This document shows positions 8,826-17,422 of a stretch of DNA of 48,166 nucleotides, one piece after another. Source of the stretch: Bacteroidales bacterium (lineage in GTDB: Bacteria; Bacteroidota; Bacteroidia; Bacteroidales; UBA932); the NCBI GenBank assembly GCA_028691975.1, contig JAQUYF010000008.1:2341-50506 (forward strand), written 5' to 3'. The notes beneath the pieces were generated by a model. It ran no database searches. It was not told where the DNA came from and saw only the letters and a program-made list of their open reading frames with translations. The stretch's first letter is position 1; every line of letters begins with the position of its first letter. The position numbers were made by a program, and so were the translations under genes.

Positions 8826-9836
8826 ATGAAACAGATTAAATTATTACTAATGACGCTCATCGGCATCATTACAATTGCTGCCTGTTCAGACAAAAAGGCT
8901 GAAAAAGAGCCCTCCCTCCCTTCCATCAGCGGTAAGGCGGGAGAAATAGCTGTGGTTTCTACCAAATCGCAGTGGGAGGCCGAGCCCGGCACTTCCATTA
9001 GGACCGTTCTTGCTCAGGACTGCCCGTATCTACCACAGAAGGAGCCTCTTTATACTCTCTTTAATGTGCCGCAAAGCGCATTCAACAAGGTATTTCAGGT
9101 GCATCGCAATCTGATGTATATCAGTATTGACCCAACGAAAGATACCATCGGAATGCAAGTCAGAAAAGATATTTGGGCACGTCCTCAGACCATGCTTACA
9201 ATCTTCGCTCCGAATGAGGAGTCTGCAGGAAAATATATCATCGACAATTCCGAGATTATCATTTCGATATTTGAACAGGCCGAAAGAGACCGCGTTATCC
9301 GCAATTCAAAGCGCTATGAAGAGAAGGATTTGAGAGATTTTATCAACGGCAGAATAGGTGGCTCTCCGTATTTTCCAAGCGGCTATGCATTAAAGAAACA
9401 AACTCCGACATTTATGTGGATTTCATACGAAACCTCATATACCAATCAAGGCATCTTTATTTACAGATTTCCTTATAAAAATGCCACTCAATTTACTCCA
9501 AAATACATTGTCGAAAAAAGAGACGAGGTATTGAAAGAGAATGTACCGGCCAGCGGAGAAAACAGTTATATGATTACCAACCCTACGATTATCCCGGGAT
9601 TCAAATGGATTAGCTATAAGGGTAGAGATTTTGCCGAACTTCGCAGCCTTTGGGATACCCATAATGACTTTATGGGCGGACCTTTTGTTTCCCATTCCTT
9701 TTTAAACCGAGACAGTACGGAAGTGATCGTGGTCGAAGGCTTTGTCTATGCTCCTAAGTATGACAAACGCAATTATTTACGTCAGGTAGAGTCCATAGTT
9801 TACTCTTTCGAGTGGAACAATCCCGTCGGTAAATAA
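8826..9836 (+). CDS. DUF4837 family lipoprotein
   Basis: A 336-residue protein with a lipoprotein signal peptide (I-T-I-A-A-C, lipidated Cys20), then a charged linker and a single globular domain that I recognise as DUF4837, a Bacteroidetes family of unknown function. It is probably held at the periplasmic face of the outer or inner membrane. It starts seven bases after rseP and is the last gene of the M23-dxr-rseP unit, which suggests a link to envelope homeostasis, but this is only context. No catalytic motif is visible. Confidence 0.8.
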   Translation: MKQIKLLLMTLIGIITIAACSDKKAEKEPSLPSISGKAGEIAVVSTKSQWEAEPGTSIRTVLAQDCPYLPQKEPLYTLFNVPQSAFNKVFQVHRNLMYISIDPTKDTIGMQVRKDIWARPQTMLTIFAPNEESAGKYIIDNSEIIISIFEQAERDRVIRNSKRYEEKDLRDFINGRIGGSPYFPSGYALKKQTPTFMWISYETSYTNQGIFIYRFPYKNATQFTPKYIVEKRDEVLKENVPASGENSYMITNPTIIPGFKWISYKGRDFAELRSLWDTHNDFMGGPFVSHSFLNRDSTEVIVVEGFVYAPKYDKRNYLRQVESIVYSFEWNNPVGK

Positions 9837-9845
9837 TATAAAAAA

Positions 9846-9876
9846 TTTGTATTCGTAAAAACTTTTTCTACCTTTG
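9846..9876 (+). promoter_or_regulatory. Bacteroidetes-type promoter for tRNA-Glu and rpsT
   Basis: TTTG (9846-9849), 19 bases, then TACCTTTG (9869-9876) is a full match to the TTTG-N19-21-TAnnTTTG promoter. It lies 42 bases before the tRNA and directly after the DUF4837 gene. Confidence 0.85.
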
Positions 9877-9918
9877 CACTCCCAAACTCGGAGATAATGA
9901 AAGTTTTGGGTGTATGAG

Positions 9919-9989
9919 GTGGGTTCGTCTAAAGGCTAGGACTCAAGATTTTCATTCTTGCAATAGGGGTTCGATTCCCCTACCCACTA
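9919..9989 (+). tRNA. tRNA-Glu (anticodon TTC)
   Basis: The cloverleaf folds well: acceptor GGTGGGT with ACCCACT (one G-U pair) and discriminator A; D stem GTC/GAC; anticodon stem CAAGA/TCTTG around loop TTTTCAT giving anticodon TTC; T arm AGGGG-TTCGATT-CCCCT. CCA is not encoded. It appears to share a transcript with rpsT, 25 bases downstream. Confidence 0.95.
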
Positions 9990-10013
9990 CAAGAAATATA
10001 AAAATATATTATA

Positions 10014-10268
10014 ATGGCAAATCACGCATCAGCAGACAAGCGTTATCGCCAAAGCGAGAAACGCAGATTGCATAACAAGTATTATGCAAAAACAACAAGA
10101 AACGCTATCAGAGCGATTCGAAACACCACAGACAAGGCAGCAGCGGAAGCTTCTATGCCTAAAGTTTTTTCTATGATTGACAGGTTGGCAAAGACCAACG
10201 TTATTCACAAGAATAAAGCAGCAAATTTAAAAAGTGGTATTGCAGTCTATGTAAACAAATTGGCATAA
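10014..10268 (+). CDS. rpsT: 30S ribosomal protein S20
   Basis: Primary 16S rRNA-binding protein of the 30S subunit. It has 84 residues, Lys/Arg-rich and all-helical, with the typical start [10 protein letters not shown] and the [10 protein letters not shown] segment near the C-terminus. It is read with tRNA-Glu from the promoter at 9846-9876 and is followed 26 bases later by an intrinsic terminator. Confidence 0.97.
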   Translation: MANHASADKRYRQSEKRRLHNKYYAKTTRNAIRAIRNTTDKAAAEASMPKVFSMIDRLAKTNVIHKNKAANLKSGIAVYVNKLA

Positions 10269-10294
10269 TTTGTTCTTTTTGCTGCACAGAATAG

Positions 10295-10325
10295 AAAAAC
10301 TTTCCAATCTTTGGAAAGTTTTTTT
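10295..10325 (+). terminator. Intrinsic terminator after rpsT
   Basis: The stem AAAAACTTTCC / GGAAAGTTTTT closes a seven-base loop and continues into a run of Ts. It separates the tRNA-Glu/rpsT transcript from radC, and the A-rich left arm lets it work in both directions. Confidence 0.9.
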
Positions 10326-10345
10326 ATTTATGGAGGACGAGAGCA

Positions 10346-11023
10346 ATGACAGGCATAAGAACCTTACGGGAAGAAGAGAGACCCCGCGAAAAAATGGCAC
10401 TCAAAGGTGCTGAATCTCTGACAATCACTGAACTTTTGGCAATTATTATCCGAACGGGAGACAGGGGCAAATCAGCTATAGATCTCGCCAGAGAGCTGTT
10501 AGATCGCTCGGACAACAGACTTTCCGAACTTTCGAAGATGTCTCATGAGAAATTTATGACAATCGGAGGTATGGGGTCGGCTAAAACCTTCTCCATTTTA
10601 GCGGCATTTGAAATAGGCAAACGACTTTGCAGCGAAGTTCCTTCGGATCAGTTACAGATTAGAACTTCTAACATGGCGGCTCAGATCATTTCTCCTTTTA
10701 TTAAAAATCTGTCGCACGAAGAGTGCTGGGTCCTATATCTTAACCGCGCCAACAAGCTTATTGGTAAGGAAAAAATCAGTAAGGGAGGTGTATCCGCCAC
10801 AATTATGGATATTAAAATAATCGTTAAAAAAGCTGTTGAGAAGCTGGCGAGTTCGATAATTCTTGTACATAATCATCCGTCAGGCAATCCCTACCCAAGT
10901 GAGCAGGACCGCGCACAAACGACAGCACTGAAAGAGGCCGCCGCCTATTTTGATATCACTCTTTTGGATCATATTATTGTAGCCGAAAATAAATTTTTTA
11001 GTTTTTCCGATGAAAATTATTAA
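10346..11023 (+). CDS. radC: RadC family protein (JAB/MPN domain)
   Basis: A 225-residue member of the UPF0758/RadC family, with an N-terminal helix-hairpin-helix part and a C-terminal JAB1/MPN metalloprotease-like domain carrying H-N-H-P-S-G-N-P-x-P-S-x-x-D (His175, His177, Asp187). The old role in repair of radiation damage is not supported by later work, and the true function is unknown. The start has GGAGGA 11 bases upstream. upp follows after 29 bases. Confidence 0.93.
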   Translation: MTGIRTLREEERPREKMALKGAESLTITELLAIIIRTGDRGKSAIDLARELLDRSDNRLSELSKMSHEKFMTIGGMGSAKTFSILAAFEIGKRLCSEVPSDQLQIRTSNMAAQIISPFIKNLSHEECWVLYLNRANKLIGKEKISKGGVSATIMDIKIIVKKAVEKLASSIILVHNHPSGNPYPSEQDRAQTTALKEAAAYFDITLLDHIIVAENKFFSFSDENY

Positions 11024-11052
11024 CTTCGTAGATCAAACCAATATTAATCCTC

Positions 11053-11706
11053 ATGAAAGTCATAAACCTCGGTGAAAACAATTCCGTCTTAAATCAGTAC
11101 ATCTCTGAAATACGTGATAAGACTATTCAGAAAGACAACATGAGATTTCGCAGAAATCTCGAAAGAATAGGAGAAATCTTTGCGTACGAGATAAGTAAGA
11201 CACTCGAATACAAAACAAAAGAAGTGGAAACACCTCTTGGCATAGCAAACTGCAACGTGATAAGCGACACCATTGTGCTTGGGACTATATTGCGAGCAGG
11301 TCTGCCGTTACATCAAGGCTTGTTAAATGTTTTCGATGGCGCACAAAACTCTTTTATTGCCGCCTATCGCAAATACGGCAAGGATAACAAGTTCAATATT
11401 CAACTTGAATATGCAAGCACGCCGGCTATTGAGCGTAAAACTCTTATTATCGCCGATACAATGTTGGCTACGGGAGCGTCAATGGTCCTTGCATACGACA
11501 GATTGATTGAAAGTGGAGAGCCTTTACACGTCCACATTGTTTGCCCTGTTGCCTGCGTTACGGGAATCGATTATCTGGCAAAAAACTTACCTCACAAAAA
11601 GGTAACCTTGTGGGTAGGAACTGTTGATGAAGAACTTACCAACAAATCATACATCATCCCGGGTTTGGGAGATGCCGGAGATTTGGCTTACGGAAGTAAA
11701 ATTTAA
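11053..11706 (+). CDS. upp: Uracil phosphoribosyltransferase
   Basis: Salvage enzyme making UMP from uracil and PRPP. It has 217 residues with the type-I PRTase fold. The PRPP-binding loop I-I-A-D-T-M-L-A-T-G-A-S lies at about 131-142, and the C-terminal uracil-binding segment Y-I-I-P-G-L-G-D-A-G-D is complete. It resembles the Bacteroidetes form of Upp. Its stop lies five bases from that of the convergent rpoN. Confidence 0.95.
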   Translation: MKVINLGENNSVLNQYISEIRDKTIQKDNMRFRRNLERIGEIFAYEISKTLEYKTKEVETPLGIANCNVISDTIVLGTILRAGLPLHQGLLNVFDGAQNSFIAAYRKYGKDNKFNIQLEYASTPAIERKTLIIADTMLATGASMVLAYDRLIESGEPLHVHIVCPVACVTGIDYLAKNLPHKKVTLWVGTVDEELTNKSYIIPGLGDAGDLAYGSKI

Positions 11707-11711
11707 TCGAA

Positions 11712-13109
11712 TTACAACTCTTTTCGAAGTCTTGCTATCGGGATATTGAGCTGTTCCCTGTACTTTGCAACTGTACGGCGAGCGACTTTGTAGCTCTGTT
11801 TGTCGAGAACTGCAACAAGTTCCTCGTCTGTCAGAGGTTTGCGTTTATCCTCCTCGTCAATACTCTTTGCAAGTATGTTTTTGATCTCACGGGTAGAAAC
11901 CTCCTCCCCGTCATTAGTCATCAGTCCCTCGGAAAAGAAATACTTTAACGGATAGATGCCGAAATGTGTCTGAATGTATTTGCAGTTTACCACACGGGAA
12001 ATAGTAGATATGTCCAGGCCCGTCTTTTCAGCAATATTTTTGAGCACCATTGGCTTCAACTTTGTCTCGTCACCGTCTATAAAATAGTCATGCTGAAAAT
12101 CTATGATTGCATTCATGGTATTCTGAAGCGTATTCTGCCTCTGCTTAATGGCTTCAATAAACCACTTGGCCGAGTTGAGCTTCTGCTTTACAAAAACCGC
12201 AGCATCCTTATCCTGTCTGGCGGAGCCTTGAGGAGTAGTTAAAATATCGGCGTAGCGCTTATTGATCCTCAGCTCCGGTACTGAAAACTTAGGCATAGTC
12301 ATTACTAACTCTCCATCCTTCATCTCAAGTAAAAAGTCAGGTACAACCTGCTGTGCCTGATCCATATATGAATCATCAATCTGCCCTCCCGGTCGAGGAT
12401 TGAGCTTCACGATCTCATCAATCGCCCCCTTTAGCTCATCTTCAGTGATGTTCATCTTGGATATTATCTTTGTGTAGTGTTTCTTTGAAAATTCAATAAA
12501 AAATTCATCCAAAATCTTCTCTGCGATCTGCTGCTCCTTAGAGTGATTCTTTGCACGAATTTGAAGCAGAAGGCACTCTCGTAAATCTCTGGCACCGATA
12601 CCGACCGGCTCAAACTCTTGAATAACCTTTAAAATCTTCTCAAGCTCTTCTTCAGAAGTCTCGATGTTGAGTCTGAAAGAAATATCATCGGCAAGAGAGT
12701 CTAAATTACGCCTCAGATAACCGTCATCATCAAGCATTCCTATCATGAAAAGAGCTATTTGCTTTGAACGCTCATCCAAACTACTGTATCCCAACTGCAT
12801 CTCAAGACTCTGATGAAAACTCTCTCTGACGGAAAAAGTATTGTACTGAGGCTTCAAATCTTTGCCCTGATTGTTAACATAGAGCTTATAGGAAGGTGTC
12901 GGATCGTCGGTACCATACTCACTCAATGACACATTCTTATTCTCTTCGTCAGAATCATCCACCACTTCATCAAGCACAGGATTTTCTTCAAGTTCCTTTT
13001 TGATTCTTTGCTCCAATTCCAAAGTGGGCAATTCCAGCAACTTGATAGTCTGAATCTGAAGAGGCGATAAACGCTGAATCTGTTTTTGTTGGAGTCCTTG
13101 CTTTAACAT
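11712..13109 (-). CDS. rpoN: RNA polymerase sigma-54 factor
   Basis: Alternative sigma factor recognising -24/-12 (TGGCAC/TTGC) promoters, which need an AAA+ activator to open. It has 465 residues. Region I is Gln/Leu-rich (L-S-P-L-Q-I-Q-T-I-K-L-L-E-L); then come an acidic region II (about 52-62), the core-binding region and the helix-turn-helix, and the RpoN box A-R-R-T-V-A-K-Y-R-E at 443-452 is intact. No bEBP activator gene is nearby. A candidate -24/-12 site is at 34359-34374. Its own promoter looks like the housekeeping type. Confidence 0.97.
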   Translation of the reverse strand: MLKQGLQQKQIQRLSPLQIQTIKLLELPTLELEQRIKKELEENPVLDEVVDDSDEENKNVSLSEYGTDDPTPSYKLYVNNQGKDLKPQYNTFSVRESFHQSLEMQLGYSSLDERSKQIALFMIGMLDDDGYLRRNLDSLADDISFRLNIETSEEELEKILKVIQEFEPVGIGARDLRECLLLQIRAKNHSKEQQIAEKILDEFFIEFSKKHYTKIISKMNITEDELKGAIDEIVKLNPRPGGQIDDSYMDQAQQVVPDFLLEMKDGELVMTMPKFSVPELRINKRYADILTTPQGSARQDKDAAVFVKQKLNSAKWFIEAIKQRQNTLQNTMNAIIDFQHDYFIDGDETKLKPMVLKNIAEKTGLDISTISRVVNCKYIQTHFGIYPLKYFFSEGLMTNDGEEVSTREIKNILAKSIDEEDKRKPLTDEELVAVLDKQSYKVARRTVAKYREQLNIPIARLRKEL

Positions 13110-13116
13110 ATTGCTA

Positions 13117-13124
13117 CAAAGATA
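13117..13124 (-). promoter_or_regulatory. -7 box of the rpoN promoter
   Basis: TATCTTTG on the minus strand, seven bases before the rpoN ATG, giving a leaderless or near-leaderless transcript. No good TTTG -33 element is seen at the expected distance. Confidence 0.55.
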
Positions 13125-13162
13125 CGTTTTTTATTTAACTTCGCACTCTAAAATAAGCAACA

Positions 13163-13996
13163 ATGGCAACCGAAGAACCTATCCTTATTGATGTTGAAAA
13201 AGTTATTGCGGCCAAAAGCCCTTCATTATCAAAACGTATTCCAAAATTTATCATCCGATATCTGAAGAAAATTGTCCATCAGGACGAAATCAATGATATG
13301 CTTACGCAGTTCGGTGACACTAAAGGAGTTGAATTTGCCGCCAATGTACTGAAATATCTTAACGTTACCTATACTCCTCATAATATTGACCGTCTCGACC
13401 CTGACGGAAGATATATTTTTGTTTCAAATCATCCGCTTGGAGGTTTTGACGGAATGGTTCTTATCACCATTATTGGAGCAATTTATCCTGATGTAAAGTT
13501 CGTAGTAAATGATCTTCTGATGTTTATCAAACCTTTGGAGCCAATCTTTCTGCCTGTCAATAAATTTGGGAAGATGTCAAAAAACTATGCTGACCTTATT
13601 AATTCGTCATATTCATCCAACACACAAATCTTGAACTTTCCCGCCGGCCTTTGTTCAAGGCTCATCAAAGGTAAGATCACAGACTTGGAATGGAAGCCGA
13701 GTTTTATAAAAAAGGCTACAGAATACAATCGAGATATAGTCCCAATATACTTTTCGGGGCGCAATTCCGGCTTTTTCTATCGCCTGGCCAAACTTAGAAA
13801 ATTCTTGGGAATAAAATTTAATATTGAGATGATGTACCTTCCAAATGAACTCTTTAAGCAAAAAAACCGTAACTTTGACGTTTATTTTGGAACTCCGATC
13901 CCCGTGGAAACGTTGACAAAAGATAAAACGGCAGCACAGTGGACAGAGTATATTAGAAATATTGTATATAATGGAGCCCATAATTCAACCGATTGA
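13163..13996 (+). CDS. Lysophospholipid-type acyltransferase, GlsA-like
   Basis: PlsC-superfamily O-acyltransferase, probably at the inner membrane. It has 277 residues. The catalytic block reads S-N-H-P-L-G-G-F-D-G (His90, Asp96): five residues sit between His and Asp instead of the classic four, a variant I associate with the Bacteroidetes OlsA/GlsA-like group. A later F-P-A-G block would bind the glycerol or amino-acid lipid acceptor. It overlaps the next gene, a GNAT N-acyltransferase of GlsB type; together they resemble the two-step glycine-lipid (commendamide) pathway described in Bacteroides, where GlsB N-acylates glycine and GlsA adds the second fatty acid. The assignment rests on the pair, not on a database match. 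Confidence 0.8.
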   Translation: MATEEPILIDVEKVIAAKSPSLSKRIPKFIIRYLKKIVHQDEINDMLTQFGDTKGVEFAANVLKYLNVTYTPHNIDRLDPDGRYIFVSNHPLGGFDGMVLITIIGAIYPDVKFVVNDLLMFIKPLEPIFLPVNKFGKMSKNYADLINSSYSSNTQILNFPAGLCSRLIKGKITDLEWKPSFIKKATEYNRDIVPIYFSGRNSGFFYRLAKLRKFLGIKFNIEMMYLPNELFKQKNRNFDVYFGTPIPVETLTKDKTAAQWTEYIRNIVYNGAHNSTD

Positions 13997-14939
13997 TAGA
14001 AAGCTGCTTCTTGATGAGCTTTCCCCTGAAAAATTTGTCCGCAACACTAATCGCGGATCTAGTCAACTTTATGAAGTCACAGCCGCCGACTCTCCCAACA
14101 TCATGAAAGAAATCGGCAGACTGAGAGAGATTTCGTTCAGGACGGCCGGCGGAGGAACAGGTAAGAGTTTCGACATTGATGATTATGACATTGATCCGGA
14201 GCACCCATACAAGCAGCTGATTGTCTTTGATCCGGACCAGACGGAGATCCTTGGCGGGTATCGCTATATCGTATGCGGACCTGGTTTTGACACAAAGAAA
14301 ATGGCTACCGATGAGTTGTTTAAGTTTTCGGACAAATTTATAACCGATTATCTTCCGACTACTATCGAACTTGGGAGATCCTTTGTACAGCCAATGTACC
14401 AGAGACTCAATCTCAGACGTAAGGGGATCTTCGCCCTGGACAATCTTTGGGATGGTCTTGGTGCCCTGATTGTAAAATATGATGCGTTTGAGTATTTCTT
14501 TGGCAAAGTAACAATGTACACCTCTTACAACTATAAGGCTCGCAACATATTACTCAACTTCATGAATAAATATTTCGTTGACGAAGAGCAATTGGTTACT
14601 CCTATCAAACCTCTCGATTTTGATAATTCAAATCCTTATTACATAAATCTGTATGACGGATTGAGCTACAAGGAAGCTTATAAGGTAATGGTCTCCAAAC
14701 TGAAGGATAATGGAGAGCTTGTACCGCCGCTTATCAACTCATACATGAATATTTCTCCCAATATGAGAGTGTTCGGTACTGCATTGAACAAGGATTTCGG
14801 AGGTGTTGAAGAGACCGGTATTTTAGTCTCCATCAAGGATATGTACCCCGAAAAGACAGAACGCCATATCAAGACTATCAACGATATTATTAAAAGGCGC
14901 CTCTGGTGGAGAAGGTCTTCAAAGAGATTACCTATTTAG
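13971..14939 (+). CDS. GNAT N-acyltransferase, GlsB/OlsB-like
   Basis: Acyl transferase of the family often labelled 'hemolysin' or ornithine/glycine-lipid N-acyltransferase; it would attach a 3-hydroxy fatty acid to the amino group of glycine. It has 322 residues from ATG 13971; an upstream TTG (13962) is less likely. Seen: I-L-G-G-Y-R-Y near 99-105, E-L-G-R-S-F-V at about 130 and D-N-L-W-D-G-L-G near 160, all typical of the group. The start lies inside the last 26 bases of the GlsA-like gene, so the two are translationally coupled. Its 3' end overlaps the convergent zinc-ribbon gene by 12 bases. Confidence 0.8.
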   Translation: MEPIIQPIDRKLLLDELSPEKFVRNTNRGSSQLYEVTAADSPNIMKEIGRLREISFRTAGGGTGKSFDIDDYDIDPEHPYKQLIVFDPDQTEILGGYRYIVCGPGFDTKKMATDELFKFSDKFITDYLPTTIELGRSFVQPMYQRLNLRRKGIFALDNLWDGLGALIVKYDAFEYFFGKVTMYTSYNYKARNILLNFMNKYFVDEEQLVTPIKPLDFDNSNPYYINLYDGLSYKEAYKVMVSKLKDNGELVPPLINSYMNISPNMRVFGTALNKDFGGVEETGILVSIKDMYPEKTERHIKTINDIIKRRLWWRRSSKRLPI

Positions 14940-15308
14940 AGAGATATGGGCTATGCCGCTCAGAGTAATGTAATAGGCATAGTCGTAACAACAGTAGATA
15001 GTCCGTCCGGTAGCTTTCCTGCTGACGGATGTGCAGTATTTAAAATTGAAGTAATTCTCACGTAACACGCTGACAGGTAGTGTACTTTTGGGTGTTTTGC
15101 ACAATTTGGCAAGAATTCTCCTGTTGCGTGAAAGAATATTGTTGATCCTTATAACCTCCCGATCCCTCCTGTTCCTCAACCTGTTGTTATAGCTATTGCG
15201 ACACATATCGCAACAAAACTTTTTGTCGCTTCTCCCGACAAATTGCTTTCCGCATTCCATACATTTACCGCTGTTAATCGTGCCCACGACATCTATCAGA
15301 TCATTCAT
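14928..15308 (-). CDS. Small zinc-ribbon protein of unknown function
   Basis: A 126-residue protein, not assigned to a named family. Near the N-terminus C-x-x-C (16, 19) and C-C-x-x-C (32, 33, 36) form a treble-clef/zinc-ribbon site with C-M-E-C-G-K-Q-F-V-G-R and K-K-F-C-C-D-M-C-R. A very basic helix R-N-R-R-D-R-E-V-I-R follows, suggesting binding to RNA or DNA. The C-terminal half has no visible motif. Similar short proteins recur in Bacteroidetes genomes. TATTTTTG lies ten bases ahead of the start (15326-15319, minus). Confidence 0.7.
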   Translation of the reverse strand: MNDLIDVVGTINSGKCMECGKQFVGRSDKKFCCDMCRNSYNNRLRNRRDREVIRINNILSRNRRILAKLCKTPKSTLPVSVLRENYFNFKYCTSVSRKATGRTIYCCYDYAYYITLSGIAHISLNR

Positions 15309-15318
15309 TTTTTTGTTT

Positions 15319-15326
15319 CAAAAATA
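15319..15326 (-). promoter_or_regulatory. -7 box ahead of the zinc-ribbon gene
   Basis: TATTTTTG on the minus strand fits TAnnTTTG and ends ten bases from the ATG. No clear -33 element is seen. Confidence 0.4.
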
Positions 15327-15535
15327 GCCAAAGAAACCTGTCATGCGGAGGCCCCAATATATGTTTTGCTGTATTTGTAAAAGATTTACTTTTTCTCGAG
15401 AAAAAAAGTCAAAAATCCGTAAATATTCCTACACACTTACACGTAATTATAATCGAATCTAAGTGTTTAAAGTATGGTTGAAAGACGAAAACCTGATTTA
15501 TTTTGTCCTCGAAACATTTTTAAAATACATCATTT

Positions 15536-15874
15536 ATGGAAATTACATCAATTAATCGGGTTGAGCTGCGCGGCAGATTGGGGCAGGACCCGAAAATCAC
15601 GAAAGTGGGAGATTCGCAGGTCTCAAGATTTTCAGTTGCAACCAATGAAACATTTAAAGACAAGAAAGGAGAATTGAAGGAGGAGACGACATGGCACAAT
15701 GTCGTAGCATGGGCCGGTAAATCAATCGAAGATTGCAGCAAACTAAAGAAAGGGACATTAGTTTCGGTAATCGGAAGACTTAGAACTGCAAAGTATGTTT
15801 CTGCAGCAGGAGAGGATAAGCAATTTGTCGAAATTGTCGCTACCAAGCTCAATTCGGTGGAGCAAAATGAATAA
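15536..15874 (+). CDS. ssb: Single-stranded DNA-binding protein (short form)
   Basis: OB-fold protein with the core N-R-V-E-L-R-G-R-L-G-Q-D-P, S-V-A-T-N-E and E-T-T-W-H-N-V-V-A-W. It has 112 residues, so it is essentially the OB domain alone. The Gly/Pro-rich linker and acidic C-terminal tip (D-D-x-I-P-F in E. coli), which recruits partner proteins, are absent; it ends S-V-E-Q-N-E. It may be a second Ssb, or the short form used in Bacteroidetes. The 227 bases upstream hold no full consensus promoter I can defend. cysS follows after 57 bases. Confidence 0.93.
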   Translation: MEITSINRVELRGRLGQDPKITKVGDSQVSRFSVATNETFKDKKGELKEETTWHNVVAWAGKSIEDCSKLKKGTLVSVIGRLRTAKYVSAAGEDKQFVEIVATKLNSVEQNE

Positions 15875-15899
15875 TCGCTGATTATTTACAAAAAAGGCT

Positions 15900-15907
15900 T
15901 AAATTTG
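15900..15907 (+). promoter_or_regulatory. Possible -7 box for cysS
   Basis: TAAATTTG fits TAnnTTTG and lies 24 bases before the cysS ATG, in the ssb-cysS gap. The -33 region is weak. Confidence 0.4.
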
Positions 15908-15931
15908 TAATTTGGGTTAAAGATAAACATC

Positions 15932-17407
15932 ATGCGAGACTTTTATTTGTACAACACACTTACAAGAAAAAAAGAAAAATTTACGCCTGTTCATCCCAAT
16001 ATGGTAGGGTTATACGTATGCGGCCCTACCGTATATGGTGATGCTCACCTGGGACATGCACGTCCGGGCATCACATACGATGTACTGGTAAGACTTCTGC
16101 GGAAGATAGGCTATAAAGTGCGATATGTAAGAAACATTACGGACGTAGGACATCTTGAAAACGACTCTGACACGGGAGAAGACAAGATCGAAAAGAAGGC
16201 ACGCCTGGAGCAACTTGAGCCGATGGAAATTGTACAAACATATACTTTGCGCTACCATGATGCCATGCGAAAGCTGAATGTGCTTCCGCCAAGTATCGAG
16301 CCAAGGGCTTCCGGACATATCATTGAGCAGATTGGTTTGGTACAGAAGATACTGGATGCCGGTTTTGCGTACGAAAGCAATGGCTCCGTATATTTTGATG
16401 TGGCAAAATACGACCTGCAGCACAAATACGGCATTTTGTCCGGCAGGACTGTAGATGATATGATTTCCAATACACGTACTCTTGAAGGGCAGGATGACAA
16501 GCACTCCCCTTACGATTTCGCATTGTGGAAAAAAGCTGCTCCGGAGCATATTATGCACTGGCCTTCACCATGGAGCGAAGGTTTCCCCGGCTGGCATCTT
16601 GAGTGCTCCGCAATGAGCGAAAAGTATCTCGGAGAGGAGTTTGATATTCACGGCGGAGGAATGGACTTGCTCTTCCCGCATCATGAGTGCGAACTTGCGC
16701 AAAATACTGCATCAAGGGGAAAGGGAGGCGTTCACTATTGGATGCACAACAATATGATTACCATCAACGGCAGAAAAATGGGCAAATCTTTGGGCAACTT
16801 TATCACACTTGAAGAGTTGTTTAAAGGCACACACAAAGAACTTGCTCAAGCCTACTCACCGATGACCATAAGGTTTTTCATACTTCAGGCCCACTACCGG
16901 AGCACATTAGACTTCAGTAATGAAGCATTGCAGGCTGCCGAAAAGGGACTGAAGAGGCTTATGCAGGCATCCAAAGATGTAAAAAGCCTCGCTACTGATG
17001 AAAAAGCGGCCTCTTTGAATGAGATTGCCGAAATTGAAAATCATATCTATGATGCTTTGTGCGATGATATGAATACACCTGTTGCCGTATCTTACCTGTT
17101 TGAAGCGGTGAAGATCATCAATAGCATCAAAGACAAAAGCATCTCTATCAACAGCAGCGACAAAGCGGCACTTGAGAAGCTGTTCCTGGATGTGGCCACA
17201 GATATTCTCGGCCTTGAAGATGAACAGTCCGAATCCACCTCGGAAAAAGTGATAGACGGACTGGTCAATATGGTCCTGGATGTTCGCAAGCAGGCTAAGG
17301 CCAACAAAGAATGGGCCACCAGTGATAAGATCAGAGACGACCTGAAAGCCATCGGTATCGGTATTAAGGATACCAAAGATGGCTGCGAATGGACTTTGAA
17401 CGAATAG
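15932..17407 (+). CDS. cysS: Cysteinyl-tRNA synthetase
   Basis: Class I aminoacyl-tRNA synthetase charging tRNA-Cys. It has 491 residues. Seen: zinc ligand Cys30 in Y-V-C-G-P-T-V-Y, the HIGH motif as H-L-G-H at 39-42, the W-H-L-E-C-S and F-P-H-H-E-C-E zinc ligands, and the KMSKS loop as K-M-G-K-S. The helical anticodon-binding part is complete to the end. The stop is inside a palindrome shared with the convergent osmC gene. Confidence 0.98.
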   Translation: MRDFYLYNTLTRKKEKFTPVHPNMVGLYVCGPTVYGDAHLGHARPGITYDVLVRLLRKIGYKVRYVRNITDVGHLENDSDTGEDKIEKKARLEQLEPMEIVQTYTLRYHDAMRKLNVLPPSIEPRASGHIIEQIGLVQKILDAGFAYESNGSVYFDVAKYDLQHKYGILSGRTVDDMISNTRTLEGQDDKHSPYDFALWKKAAPEHIMHWPSPWSEGFPGWHLECSAMSEKYLGEEFDIHGGGMDLLFPHHECELAQNTASRGKGGVHYWMHNNMITINGRKMGKSLGNFITLEELFKGTHKELAQAYSPMTIRFFILQAHYRSTLDFSNEALQAAEKGLKRLMQASKDVKSLATDEKAASLNEIAEIENHIYDALCDDMNTPVAVSYLFEAVKIINSIKDKSISINSSDKAALEKLFLDVATDILGLEDEQSESTSEKVIDGLVNMVLDVRKQAKANKEWATSDKIRDDLKAIGIGIKDTKDGCEWTLNE

Positions 17408-17422
17408 CCTTTTTGCTATTCG
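17401..17422. terminator. Palindrome spanning both stop codons of cysS and osmC
   Basis: CGAATAGC (17401-17408) and GCTATTCG (17415-17422) form a perfect eight-base stem with a six-base loop. Both genes end in GAA-TAG, so each arm holds one stop codon. The hairpin could end transcription from both sides, although a U-tract is missing. Confidence 0.5.
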
